Shown here: positions 17,281 through 28,440 of the stretch, one piece after another
Layout: each line of letters begins with the position of its first letter
How positions within the stretch are numbered: position 1 is the stretch's first letter
DNA from: Chara braunii
Taxonomy: Eukaryota; Streptophyta; Charophyceae; Charales; Characeae
Length of the DNA: 31,391 bases
Direction of reading: 5' to 3'
Assembly: GCA_003427395.1 (NCBI GenBank)
Contig: BFEA01000438.1
Span: forward strand, 984,462 to 1,015,852
Translations under genes and position numbers: made by a program
Notes under the pieces: generated by a model
Told to the model about the DNA's origin: nothing
Seen by the model: only the letters and a program-made list of their open reading frames with translations
The model's database searches: none

Positions 17281-18029
17281 ATATGAACATACATCAGTTT
17301 GTAACACTGGGGCCATTACCCGGCTTCGGCTGAGAAAAACCTGAGAATACAGTGCTTCAAGCACTTACGAAATCAGAAACCTTCGAAAATTCTAATGCTG
17401 ATGATACTAATGATACCAGTGATGATGACAAAAGAATATAGCTACTCATGCTGAATCAGCCATACTGGACTCCTAATCCTGAACAACTCCAAGCCCTCCC
17501 TTACCAGGATATTGCAACTCAGGAACAAGACAAACCTAACCCCCCACTGCCATAGCTGATCTCTTCTCACTACCCAGACTAACCNCACCCCATAAGTTGT
17601 CAAGGTAGCCCCCCCTGGTTCACCATTGGCTTGCTTTCCTCCCTCAGCAAACCCCAGATCTCTCTACAAGGCCTCCCACCCCTGCCAATTGCAGGTTACA
17701 GGGCTATGCCCCAGCTCCGGNCAGCGTTGTTCTGGCATCGGCAATCCAGGAGCACAGAACAAAGCAACTTCAGCAGTTATCAGTCTAGGTTCGACAATCC
17801 CTGAATTCCTATATCCTAAATAAAGAAGAAGACCAGGTGCTGCCAAGATTGTAAAGCAGCGGATGGCTGGTTTTTATTAGATCATGAAAAGGATACGCTT
17901 CCATTGGTCACAGCTCAAACCAATCCATACCCACTGTACCCTGTCTCATGCTGCCTCCACCGAGGAAAATCCCTCGGCCCCAACATAGAACAGATCCCCT
18001 CCCGCCCAGACTTCATGGACACCGGCAGG
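17281..18029. other. Noncoding stretch, no gene recognised
   Basis: It holds a short acidic GAT-rich segment at about 17390-17440, and an AATAAA at 17818-17823 that might be a polyadenylation signal of a lost element. Ambiguous bases lie at 17585 and 17721. No coding similarity is found. Confidence 0.4.
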
Positions 18030-19760
18030 GCGTTAGATTGACGACCGGGGGGAGCGCTATTGCGCGTCCAGCTGCCGCAGCAGGTTTGCGGGGCAGGGAG
18101 CGCAGTTGCTGACTAAGCACGGTTGGCAGCTTTGTTAGGGAACACGTGGTCTTCGAGCCACGTGTCCACACGAGAGAGTGTTGGGTTGGTAATGGGTAAG
18201 GTAGAGACTACCTGACTTCAACATTGCTATGGAAAATGGAAGTTGGAGTTAACGTCATAGGAGGAGGGAGATGAAAAGAGGAGCGCAGCCATGAGTGTTA
18301 CTCACACATTGGTTGTGTTTTTCATCGATACAAAACTCATTGGTGATCGGAGCACTGTTGTGTGTCCAGTGGTCGCAGCGGGATTACGGGACAAGGAGCG
18401 CAGTCGCTGATCAAGTAAGTTTGGCAACTTCGTATCGGGGTAAGTGGTCTTCGAAGCCATGTGTCGAGTGGGGAAGGATTGTTGCTCGCCCAGAGTGCCT
18501 GCCAAGAATAGCGGCGAGAGGTGAGCGGTAGGCCGGAGGTGGGAGCGCTATCGCGCGTCCAGTTGGGGAGCGCAGTTGCTGACCTAGCATGGTTGCCAGT
18601 TTCGTGAGGGAACACGTGGTCTTCGAGCCACGTGTCCACACGAGAGAGTGTTGGGTTGGTGATGAGAGACTACCTGACTTCGACATTGCTATGGAAAAGG
18701 GAAGTTGGAGTTAACGTCATACGAGGAGGGAGATGAAAAGAGGAGCATAGCCATGAGTGTTACTCACACATTGGTTGTGCTTTTCATCGATACGATACTC
18801 ATTGGTGATAGAAGCACCGTCGTATGTCCAGTGGTCGCAGAGGGATTACGGGACAAGGAGCGCAGTCACTGATCAAGTAAGTTTGGCAACTTCGTATGGG
18901 GGTAAGTGGTCTTCGAAGCCATGTGTCCAATGGGGAAGGATTGTTGCTCGCCCAGAGTGTCTGCCAAGAATAACGGCGAGAGGTGAGCGGTAGGCTGGAG
19001 GTGGGACCACTATCGCGCGTCCAGTTGGGGAGCGCAGTTGCTGACCAAGCACGGTTGGCAGCTTCGTCAGGGAACACGTGGTCTTCGAGCCACGTGTCCA
19101 CACGAGAGAGTGTTGGGATGGTGATGGGTAAGGGAGAGACTACCTGACTTCGACATTGCTATGGAAAATGGAAGTTGGAGTTAATGTCATAGGAGGAGGG
19201 AGATGAAAAGAGGAGCGCAGTCATGAGTGTTACTCACGCATTGGTTGTGTTTTTCATCGCTACGATACTCATTGCTAATCGGAACACTGTCGTGTGTCCA
19301 GTGGTCGCAGCGGAATTACGGGACAAGGAGCGCAGTCGCTGATCAAGTAAGTTTGGCAACTTCGTATGGGGGTAAGTAGTCTTCAAAGCCATGTGTTCAG
19401 GTTTGAGGGGCAGGAAGTGCAGTTGCTGACCAAACAAGGCTAGCCACGACAAAGCTATGGGAAATGAAAGTTGTTGTTATTGTTATAGGAGGAGGGAGAT
19501 GAAAAGAGGAGTGCAGCCATGAGTGTTACTCACACATTGGAGGTGTTTTTCTCATCGCTACTAAATGTGGGGGATTTTCACCATGAGCGCAGTCGAGTGT
19601 CCAGTGGTCGCAGCGGGATTACGGGACAAGGAGTGCAGTTGCTGATCAAGCAATTTTGACAGCTTCGTGTGGGAGTAAATGGTCTTCGAAGCCAGGTGTC
19701 CACACGGGAGAGTATTAGGTTGGCGATAGGTGTCTTTTAAATCGCAAATCGGTGGAGATA
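18030..19760. repeat. Satellite-like tandem array, period 462-470 bp
   Basis: The marker ATGAGTGTTACTCAC occurs at 18291, 18753, 19223 and 19519. Another, the hairpin ACACGTGG-TCTTCGAG-CCACGTGT, occurs at 18142, 18612 and 19074. Units are about 462-470 bp with a final shortened one (296 bp). Each unit contains two related halves: GAGCGCAGTTGCTGACC...GTGGTCTTCGAGCCACGTGT and GAGCGCAGTCGCTGATC...GTGGTCTTCGAAGCCATGTG. The monomer is therefore itself an old duplication. Open frames in it are noncoding by-products. No 5S or other rRNA is seen. Confidence 0.9.
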
Positions 19761-20960
19761 GTTGGCGCACGTTAATAGGAGTACATACTCATCGATGATT
19801 GTTGTGGATATTGCGCACTCAAAAAAGTGCATTGTGATCGATTTTATTCGATGTTTGATGAGGTCGCTGATCGGTGAGTAGGAAAGTTGTTTTTCCTCAT
19901 TTGACAAGCAATGTGGCCTTTGAATCGCTAATCGGTGGAGATAATGGGCGCAAGATAATAGGTGTATTGAGAGATATACTCATTGGTGATTGTTGCGGCC
20001 ATTGATCGGGGTCAAGTACACCTACTTGTGCTCAAAACTTATTGTTGCTTTCTATAAGTAATCATTGCTATCTCATCTCTTATCAGTCTGCGAGATCATT
20101 GCTCAATGTTGAAATGATAGGGGATCGTAGTGCATGAGAGATGAGGTGCGTCACTACTCAATGATGCCGGGAGTAATACTCTTTCGAGAGATTAGTGGAC
20201 ACTATTCTTCGGCGAGTGTGATAGGTGCTGCATTGGGATCGTAACCCATTATCATTTTCTATAGTTATTCATTGCTTTCTCATCAGTACGCAAAGATCAT
20301 AGCTCAAGGCTGCTTGGAGAGGCAGTCAATGGTGGCGCAAGTGATAAGGTGATCGTACTCGTAACACATTGGATTTGGCAAATACGATAGATGCTCGACA
20401 ATCTTTCAATTTAATGATCGCAGTGATCTTCGACGAATGAAATAAGTGTTGGTCCCCGTTGCTAATCATTCTGCCTTTGATCAGATACTCATCAAGGTCG
20501 ATTCTCATCCATTCTCATCGGCGCATGAAATAAGGTGTACGAGGATCGATATTCATCGGCAATCGTAGAAATAAATGATCGATGTCACGTGTACAGGTTG
20601 GTACTCTCAAGTCAGTGAGTGAGATCACTTCTCAATGATACCTGGAGAAATTGTAGTCGTTGAACGGTGTCACATGCATATGTTGGTGCTCGTAACCATT
20701 CGCCATTTGTTACAGATAAATATTGTCTTCTCATCAAGTGTGCGAAGGTAATTATTCAAAGTTGTTTGGAGAGATAATCAAATGGTGATCATATCGTACA
20801 AATGAGAAGGTGATCATACTAGTAACACTTTGGAATCGGTGAGTACAGATATCCATTAGTGATTGTAGTGAGCGTGGGAGAAGGTGATCGTTCTAGTAAC
20901 ATATCGGACTCGGAGAATGTGACAGATGTTAGTGTTACTAGACCATAATTGGCTCATGAG
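19761..20960. repeat. Degenerate continuation of the array
   Basis: Motifs such as AAGGTGATCGTACTCGTAAC (about 20343) and related GAAGGTGATC-T-CTAGTAACA (about 20808 and 20880) recur. TCATTGGTGATTGTTG-like and CTATAAGTAATCATTGCTAT-like segments also recur at irregular spacing. This looks like decayed satellite, rich in GATC, with no gene. Confidence 0.6.
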
Positions 20961-21616
20961 TACGGCTCTTTGGCGAGTCAGTCTACCGAGTATGAGAGCA
21001 TGGATAATCAATGCTCATAGACGACTGTGATATCACTTTATGGATATTTGTGATCTGAGTCATCGGCAAGAGAACACGGGAGGAATCAGGCCACACTGGC
21101 AGGAAGACAGCTGGCAGAGGTGAACGCGAAAGAAGTCTGGCCAGAGACAACTGACGAATACAGGGAAGAAAGCTCACGACGAAGAAAGACGCATTGCTAC
21201 CTATTGTAGAAGTGGGCAACAACGATTGACATACTCAGAAGCTGGTAAAGCCAGGGGCTATCAAGAAGGAAGAAGGAGAAATCAGATCAGGCTCGAAGAA
21301 GGACAGTTGATAAGAGTACGAAGTCAAAAAGGAAAGCACCTCGTCCTCCCATCCTTCCTCCACCTGACCTTCTCACAGTTCCCTCCTTCTTCAAAGGTTC
21401 CTCCCAGCTACAACAGAAAGGCAAGGATCGATATATGATACTAACAGGAAAAAAAAAAAAACAAAAAAAAAAACACGAGGGTGTGGTGAGTTGTTTTCAA
21501 AATTTAGGATAAAATAATAATTCTGAATCTGGAAATTGGATAATAATTGTACTTGGATGTGACTTATTCTCTCAGTAAATTAATTATTTAATTGGGAGAT
21601 AAATCTGCTGAATAAA
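20961..21616 (+). other. Probable 5' leader of the LINE
   Basis: A purine-rich stretch (about 21060-21330) and an A-rich tract (21450-21473) precede ORF1. No coding similarity is seen. The LINE 5' border cannot be set, because no second full-length copy is present. Confidence 0.35.
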
Positions 21617-22384
21617 ATGACTCATATTATTCATCATCAGAGAAAACATCGTCAGGTAGATTCTATGCTCATGTTCAGAGGTGCAATGAGACAAATGGCA
21701 GAAAGACAAATGCGTACACCACTAAGACGAGTCTTGCAGAACAAACAAATGCAAATCACATGAAAGAATCTCTCAATGTCATTTTCACCTGAGGGGGAAG
21801 TCCTCACCGAAGAGGAGAGAGCTTCACAAAATCCCTTTTTCTCCTCAGTAGTAGTACATCAACAGATTAATTCCTCCCCTAATATAAGGAAAGGAGGGAG
21901 GGAAGAGAATCACTTCAATCAGATTATGGCAATCAACCCACTGTATGGAGGAGAAGGAGGAGTGGAGTCAAATAACTCAGGTACAAAGAACACATCCAAT
22001 GAAATAAAATCATTGGCATTTTCATCCACAGACCCACAGGGTTTCTTAAAAATTCAGCAAGGATCTGGACTCTCTCCATATGAGATGTCCTTCCCTTCTA
22101 TACAGGAGGNAGTCGAGAGAGGCANGGAAGGAAGAAAAGGAAATGGAGAAAGGTATGAGGATAGAGGGGAAGGACAGAAAGAAACTAAGGAAGAGGAAAA
22201 GATAATCGAAAATATGGTAGTGAACAGTGGAAACAGGGGAAAAGGAAAGGAGAGTACAATGATGACCTCTCTTTCTCTTTCTTCAGACACACAAGGAACA
22301 AGTATGAGAGGAGTTACTCAGTCATGGGCGGAAAAAGCAAAGGAATCTTTTCAGAACAAAACTCTCGAAGTCAAAAGGACATGA
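21617..22384 (+). pseudogene. LINE ORF1, N-terminal low-complexity part
   Basis: An ATG at 21617 opens a frame (MTHIIHHQRKHRQ...) that meets TGA at 21761-21763 and continues in the same phase from 21776 to 22384. The stretch is Gly/Glu/Lys/Ser-rich and probably disordered. It ends in SWAEKAKESFQNKTLEVKR, a 'SWA..' segment of the kind that precedes the DUF4283-like domain in plant LINE ORF1 proteins. Two ambiguous bases (22110, 22125) fall here. Confidence 0.6.
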
Positions 22385-22449
22385 CCACAGGCTTCACCAC
22401 TTCAAATACCATTGTGAAATTTATCATCTGCCAGAGCTTTTTTTCTATC

Positions 22450-22777
22450 CAAATTAATCAGTCCATCTGAAAACAAAGTGATAGACAATGGAGGGAAAAA
22501 AATTATGGTTAAAACATATCCAACTCAGATGGTATCACAAAGAGATGCAGTATATCAACGTCATGCAAACATTTGGGTATTCCATGATGACGCAACATTT
22601 AAATCAGTTAATGAAAAAATCAAATGGGTAAGCAGACAATTGACATCACTGAAAGGAAACCATGAAGCTGCCGAAGATGATTTTCTAATCCAGCCTGTGT
22701 CATCAACAGTTTTACAATTCTCAGCATTCATAAAGAAGACAAAAGAAAATAGATGGATGGAGAAAGTTGAGATGTGA
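22450..22777 (+). pseudogene. LINE ORF1, DUF4283-like RNA-binding region
   Basis: After a frame break at about 22384-22450, the sequence LISPSENKVIDNGGKKIMVK ... NIWVFHDDATFKSVNEKIKW ... FLIQPVSSTVLQFSAF resembles in layout the first domain of LINE/plant gag-like ORF1 proteins, which binds element RNA. It stops at 22777, and the next segment (22845 on) resumes in a different phase. The domain assignment is by pattern and position, not by strong motif. Confidence 0.5.
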
Positions 22778-22844
22778 TCGGTCAGAAGTTCGAATATATC
22801 CATGGGTTCCTCAAAAGTAGGGTCCGGATGAGCGGGGACGTTAG

Positions 22845-24134
22845 ATGATGGAAGATTTCTATTGGGTAGAATTTCGTCACATCCCAATGGAAATACAAGC
22901 TGCCTTCATACATGACTTTGGGGAAAGTCATGATATTGTTGATTTCATCGATCCCCTTCCAGCTTTCGCAGCTAAAAGGGACGATTACCTAATATTAGCA
23001 ATCAACCACTCATCAAATAAGCCCTTTAATCTAGATGATGTGATTCCTTATCGAGTTGGGGGAAAGGAATTTCACATTCACACTGCACATAAGCTACGCC
23101 CGTGGTGTTTCAGATGCGAAGTATATGGACACCTCAGCACAAATCAATCATGTGAACAAAATCCAATACGCAGACAAAGAGCTACAAAAAGATTGATCAG
23201 AGATCCATTTAAAAATAATTTATGGAGGACACTGGATCAGAATCACGAGGGATGGGTATATATAAAAGGGACAGGCAAGGGTGCTAAACCAAAAGGTTGG
23301 ATGTGGGAAAAAGAAGGAAATCCAAATTGGGACACCAAGCCTCCCGATAGTTGGATTCCACCAGAAGCTACAGGCAAAGTAGTAAACAAGAATCCCTCCA
23401 CCTCATCCCCCTCGAATTCAGCCTCTCAAATCATACCTTCTTCATCCAATTCATCCACTTCAGTCAAACTGAATCAGGAAAAGGAGAAGAAAACTACAAA
23501 GGAACCTGTAAGAGAACCTGATCCACAGAGATACTTGAAAGAAACAGAGACCATTAAGATCAACAAGGAATTGTCATCACAACTTACGGAAGGGAACCAC
23601 CAAATCAGGGATCTGGAAATGGTTCAGGAAGAGCACAGTGTCCAAAATAATTCTCTAGACCTTCCTCTAATAAGAAGAAATGACCGGAAAATAAAAATAA
23701 AAATAATAATAATAATAATAAGAGGAGGACCTTATTATCATCAGAAATGGAGACCCAAATCGGACACAAAAGGAGAGGGGGTGCTGCAAGTACCAAAGTT
23801 GTTGGAAATAGAGCAATCACAAAAACAGGAAAGGGACCCCCACCAAGACTTCTTTAGTAATGCATTTGGGCCTGAAGACATGGACATTGATCAGGAACAA
23901 CAAATAGAGGACAACCCTATGTCTGAAGCCTCTCCTTCACGAGAAGAAGAGCTTATAACGGTGGAACACAAAATGATACAACTGGCAGAATGGATGCTCC
24001 AACAATTAAAGATAAAGTATGGAAAAACCATCACTGAATTTTGGGATACATCCTATGTACATCTTATCAATCTTATGAATGCAAGTTCTTCACTAAAAAG
24101 GGTGGCCTTCCATAAGGAGCCAAATAGTCTATAG
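22845..24134 (+). pseudogene. LINE ORF1, central part with zinc knuckle
   Basis: An open segment of 429 codons. Residues 1-85 continue the gag-like domain (FYWVEFRHIPMEIQAAFIHD...). A zinc knuckle follows at residues 88-103 (C88-x2-C91-x4-H96-x6-C103, CFRCEVYGHLSTNQSC), a layout typical of nucleic-acid-binding CCHC fingers in LINE ORF1, though the last spacing is longer than the canonical x4. A Trp/Gly/Pro-rich stretch (GWVYIKGTGKGAKPKGWMWE) and a long Ser/Glu/Lys-rich linker follow. A simple AAT expansion (23690-23719) inserts a run of Ile. The start codon is simply the first ATG after the upstream break. Confidence 0.75.
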
Positions 24135-24160
24135 TTAGTTGCCGCATATTCAATACAATA

Positions 24161-24949
24161 ATGAACATGTTTCAACCACCTGCCCTTACACCAGAAGAAA
24201 GTAAGGAAAAGGAAAATGACAGACAATTGACAACAACAAAGATTTCACAACAGTCCCAGGATTCGTTAGAATCAAGGATAGAAGAACAACCCTCATCTTT
24301 AGAAGATATAAGAAAAGAAATACAAAAAAATATAACAAATATAGATAACAATGAGCAAGTGGCCCTTCACTCACCTTCGATTGACAATGGTCAAAAGGAT
24401 ACTCAGGGGCAAATAATATATGGGGATATGAATGGACAGTTAATAACATTGTCTTATCACACCCCTCTCTCATAAATAAACCAATTGAAGGACAAACAAG
24501 AGATGATTTCAAAAGAACAAGAAATTCCCTCCCAACAACAAGGGGAGGGATACCAGTTGAAAGTCAACCAAGAATTGGTGCCTAAAGAACAAGAAAGTCA
24601 CATCCAACATCAGGAGGAGGGAGCACAAACGAAAGATACACCCATAGAAGAAAACGATAAGACAGCGCAGTCTACCAAAAAAGAACAAACACATACACAA
24701 CAATCTAACCAAAAGGAATGTCCAACGACAATCCAGATAGAAGAATCACTCACTTCTCATATATGCTCAACACAGGAAGTTAGCAAAAGGCAAAGAATGA
24801 AAAATGTATTGGAAAAACGTCAAGTGCTTAGGCCACAACCACCTAAGGGCAACCTCATCATTCCTGTACAGAAAAAAGGAGGAAAATGGGAAGTGGGACT
24901 TTCTCCAGTAGGCCACGATCAATACGGAGGGGTTACATTGAGAGGATGA
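24161..24949 (+). pseudogene. LINE ORF1, Gln/Glu-rich C-terminal part
   Basis: Two open segments (24161-24475 and 24485-24949) in different phases. They encode Gln-, Glu- and Lys-rich sequence with repeated KEQE and HQEEG-type units (about 24510-24630). The segment ends PPKGNLIIPVQKKGGKWEVG. It looks like a disordered tail of ORF1. No domain is recognised. Confidence 0.5.
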
Positions 24950-25000
24950 TCTACATATATTGAATATCAAAGTGTAGGGGATCGAACATTCAAAAGGGAT

Positions 25001-25294
25001 ATGAGAGATTTCTTAATCAAACATTATGATCCTGGTCCTCAAGCAACTTTCACAGAAATTGGGGACAAGGCCCATATGGCGAAAAGGGACACTTTTGTTC
25101 GTTTTGAGGAACAAAAAGAGGCAGGATTGAAATGGTTTTCCCACACAACTTTGCTAGACCTACAAAGTCTTAAGATTAAAGCAAATGTGATGTGGTCAGC
25201 CTTAGATATTCTTGCTTTTCTTAGTATAATTCTTCGTAGAGGTATCCTTCAACCTGCTGGAGATTTTGACAATGGATCATGGATTCGCCTCTAA
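25001..25294 (+). pseudogene. Unassigned segment between ORF1 and the endonuclease
   Basis: 98 codons, probably continuous with the preceding STYIEYQSVGDRTFKRD sequence. It encodes FLIKHYDPGPQATFTEIGDK ... KWFSHTTLLDLQSLK and a hydrophobic stretch LDILAFLSIILRRG. I recognise no family. It could be the end of ORF1 or an N-terminal extension of ORF2. Confidence 0.4.
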
Positions 25295-25400
25295 AACACA
25301 AAGGAGGAAAGTCCTTTCAAAATAGGGGGCTAAGATGGAAGCAATTAATGCATATTATGGTAAAAACCCATCCTGACAACGTGCAACCAAAACAGCAGAC

Positions 25401-26174
25401 TTGGATCTCGGATCTCTAAATGTAAATGGTCTAGCCACGGCAGACACAGAAAAAATAAAGTCTATATTGGAACAGTTAAAAGGAGTGGGTGGCAGGTCAT
25501 GGCCTGACATAATATGCATTCAAGAAACCCATCTGACCGAATCCCCTATTCACACTCGGGCTCATAATATGGTTTGGCCTTTTACTAAGATCAGTGCGTA
25601 TTCTCCAAGAAGTATGTCAGCAGGACAAGCAATTTGGGTACCACTGGAATCGCGAGCACAAATTGTGCAATGGGTATCAGATAAGGAACGGGGTCGATGG
25701 ATATCTGTTATCTTCAAGATTGAATCAGATACATTCTGTGTAATGAATGTCTATGGGCCAAATGAAATTGAAGAAAGAATCAGATTCTTTCAGGACATAA
25801 GAACACATATTCCGGTAGGAATACCCCTAGTCATGGCAGAAGATTTCAACGTAGCCCCAGATAGATGGTTCGATCGTTGGAAGATCCCTACTCCATGCCC
25901 TCCTTATATAGAGGAAGATGAGAATATAATACAAACCTTATGCGAAAATGAACGCTTTTTTGACTCATACCAAAGAATCTTCCCGAAGGAAAGAGTTTTC
26001 ACATGTCTACGCAATCAAGGAAACCATCTCCAATCAAGATCAAGAATAGATCTGATCCTAAAATCTGAAGATCTAGAAAGATCTCTCAGAAGGACAACAA
26101 TTTTTTCAAAAAGCCCATGGACTGGTGTGGATCATAAAATGTGTTCAATACTCCTCTCTTTCAGAAAGAAATGA
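25401..26174 (+). pseudogene. LINE ORF2, AP-type endonuclease
   Basis: The frame opens on TTG, so the real start is upstream or lost. The exonuclease-endonuclease-phosphatase fold motifs are in order: SLNVNGL (residues 5-11), CIQETHL with Glu42, NVYGPN (116-121), AEDFNV with Asp148 and Asn150, SRIDLIL with Asp217, and VDHKM with Asp244-His245. These enzymes nick the target DNA to start target-primed reverse transcription. Catalytic residues look retained, but the usual GGDFN reads AEDFN. The domain is intact as a single open frame and stops at 26174. Confidence 0.9.
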
Positions 26175-26299
26175 GATCAGGGGAAGGGATTCTATAAATT
26201 AAATACATTTTTGCTAATATATGACAATTTTAAAAAATACTTAGCAAATGTAAGGGAATACTGACATTCCACGGAAGAGAAACAAGATTCCTTCATTGT

Positions 26300-27899
26300 T
26301 TGGTTCAACAATGGATTAAACTTTCTTGTAAAAAAATATAATGAATTTTTAAAATTAAGAGCAAAGAATAAACATTTGCAGGAAATACAAATTCAAGAAC
26401 AAATTTTGAATTATGAATCCTTAGACTCGGGATCTTCACAAAATATTGATATACAAGAACTCAGGAAACAACTATTGTCATTTGCGCAGCATCGATGGCA
26501 GGGACAGATAATCAGAGGCAAATTGACAAAATTAAGGACAAAAGGGCAGATGGATAAATTTTTTTTTACAATGGTCAAATTACGAGGTAAACGTTCTTAT
26601 ATTGATAATTTATATAATCATGAAGCTCAGAGGGATCCTTTGGTACCTGCATCCTCTGCGGCAAGTTTGAAAGTTGCTTATGATTTCTTTAAAGAACTAT
26701 TTAAATCCTCTAAAGATCCTACCAGTATCCAAGATGATGATCAAGCTACTTTTCTCTTCTTAAAACCACTTTTCCAGTCGATTACTGATGAACAACGTGA
26801 ATATCTTGAAAAACCAATAACTAAAGAAGAAATTTGGACAGCTTTAATTCAGATAGAGGGGGACAAAACACCGGGAGTGGATGATCGGCCTAAAGAATTT
26901 TGGGAAGCCATGTGGCCAATCTTGTCACCAGACCTAATGAAATACTATCATGAGGTATGGGAAACATGACAAATGAGAGAATTTGTCAGCCAAGGAATTC
27001 TTACCTTATTATACAAAAAGAGGGATAAATCCAATATCAAGAATTATAAACCAATTACTCTACTTACAGTAATATACAAATTGCTTGCTAAAGCTCTAGC
27101 CAATCGCATGATCCCAGTAATGGCAGATATAATTCATCCCTCACAAACTGGATTTATAAAACATCAGCACATACAGGATAATATCCTTCTAACCAATGAA
27201 ATGGTCAAAGTTGCACGACAAACCAAACAAAATGCAACGATTGTTTTTATAGACTTTGAAAAGGCATATGATCATGTGGATTGGCGATTTCTGGATGCTT
27301 GTTTGCATAAACTAAATTTTGGACCCAACATGCGTAGATGGGTTGAAATTCTACATAATAATGCCACCACACGTATTTTTGTGAACGGTTTGTTGTCTCC
27401 CGAAATACGTCTTCAGAGGTCGGTAAGGCAAGACGACCCTCTGGCTCCTTTTCTTTTTGCTATTGTAATGGAAACTCTGGGAGCCAACCTTAGAGCCAAT
27501 CATAATATCAAAAGACTAAGCATTTTAGGAATCCCGGAAGAAGCAATACCAATAACTTCAATGTTTGCACATGACCTTACAATAATCAAAGAAGCTTCAG
27601 AAGCAAATATGGAAGAAATAAAAAACCTTTTGGACAAATTTTCTCACCTTTCTGATATGACAGTCAATTGGGGAAGTAAAACGCAAGGATGGTGGATCCA
27701 CTCAAATGGAGGACATCCACCTGAATTCCCCAGGGTACAATGGTTGTCATTAGAAGCCCCTATGAGAGTGTTAGGTGTATCATTGACGGCCACTGGCAAA
27801 CCCACAACTAACTATGAATGGATTTCGAAACCCGCAATCCAAAAAATGAATCAATGGAAAAATCAGCACACTTCTCTCCTAGGGAGGGCAGAGAATTAA
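26300..27899 (+). pseudogene. LINE ORF2, reverse transcriptase, active site mutated
   Basis: The linker and fingers (26376-26969, with ITKEEIWTALIQIEGDKTPGVD near its end) and the palm (26973-27899) are in the same phase, separated by TGA at 26967-26969. Palm motifs: NYKPITLLTVIYKLLAKALANR, QTGFIKHQHIQDNILL, FIDFEKAYDHVDW with Asp94, RQDDPLAPFLF (usually RQG-PLSP), and the catalytic box as FAHDL in place of FADDL. The first Asp of the box is His (codon 27570-27572, residue 200). With the stop and this change the enzyme cannot function. Confidence 0.92.
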
Positions 27900-28440
27900 G
27901 AAATGGTGTAAAGTTTCAAAAATGTGATTTTGTTACAATTACACAAGATCCACAAGATTGAAAGGTTGGACAAATTATGAATTTACTTGAGGAAGGAGCT
28001 CTAATAGCTTTATTCAAAACAACAACAAATCATTTACTTATTTAACAGAATCAGGTTAATTTTTTTCCATTCAAAGAAATGTTCAGAATCAGAGTTATTT
28101 TCATCTCAGCATCCACTGGATGGAGAGTCTTCCAGCCAACATGTCCTATTACAGAACTATCATTTGATTCGGACGAATGGGTATGGCAGGTGGGTACAAG
28201 AAGTAAACCACGTACTCTACAATCTCTAACAGTAAAGGCAACATATCGTCTACTTAGACCAGGATAGATGTGACATCTATAATAAGGGACCGATGGTTCA
28301 GGCATTTGAACATAGATATACAAAGCATCAAAAATATAATTTTTTTTAATCAAATAAAAAAACGGCCTACTAAGTTTTCATCTTTACAATGGTAAATAAT
28401 TCATCGATGTCTTCCAACAAATGATTGGCTTATCAATCGT
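27900..28440 (+). pseudogene. LINE ORF2, degraded connector
   Basis: No long open frame remains. Short translated stretches in several phases (for example KFSSLQW-stop-IIHRCLPTNDWLINR at about 28370-28440) lead into the zinc finger. They match the usual 'W...LPT.D.L..R' lead of zf-RVT domains, so the region is continuous LINE but heavily mutated. Confidence 0.6.

Noticed and set aside
18302-19452. Repeated frames of about 70-100 codons in the satellite
   Set aside because: Near-identical frames recur because the monomer recurs; there is no protein signature.
18030-20960. rDNA spacer or CRISPR-like array
   Set aside because: No 5S or other rRNA sequence, and the repeats are long tandem monomers without spacers.
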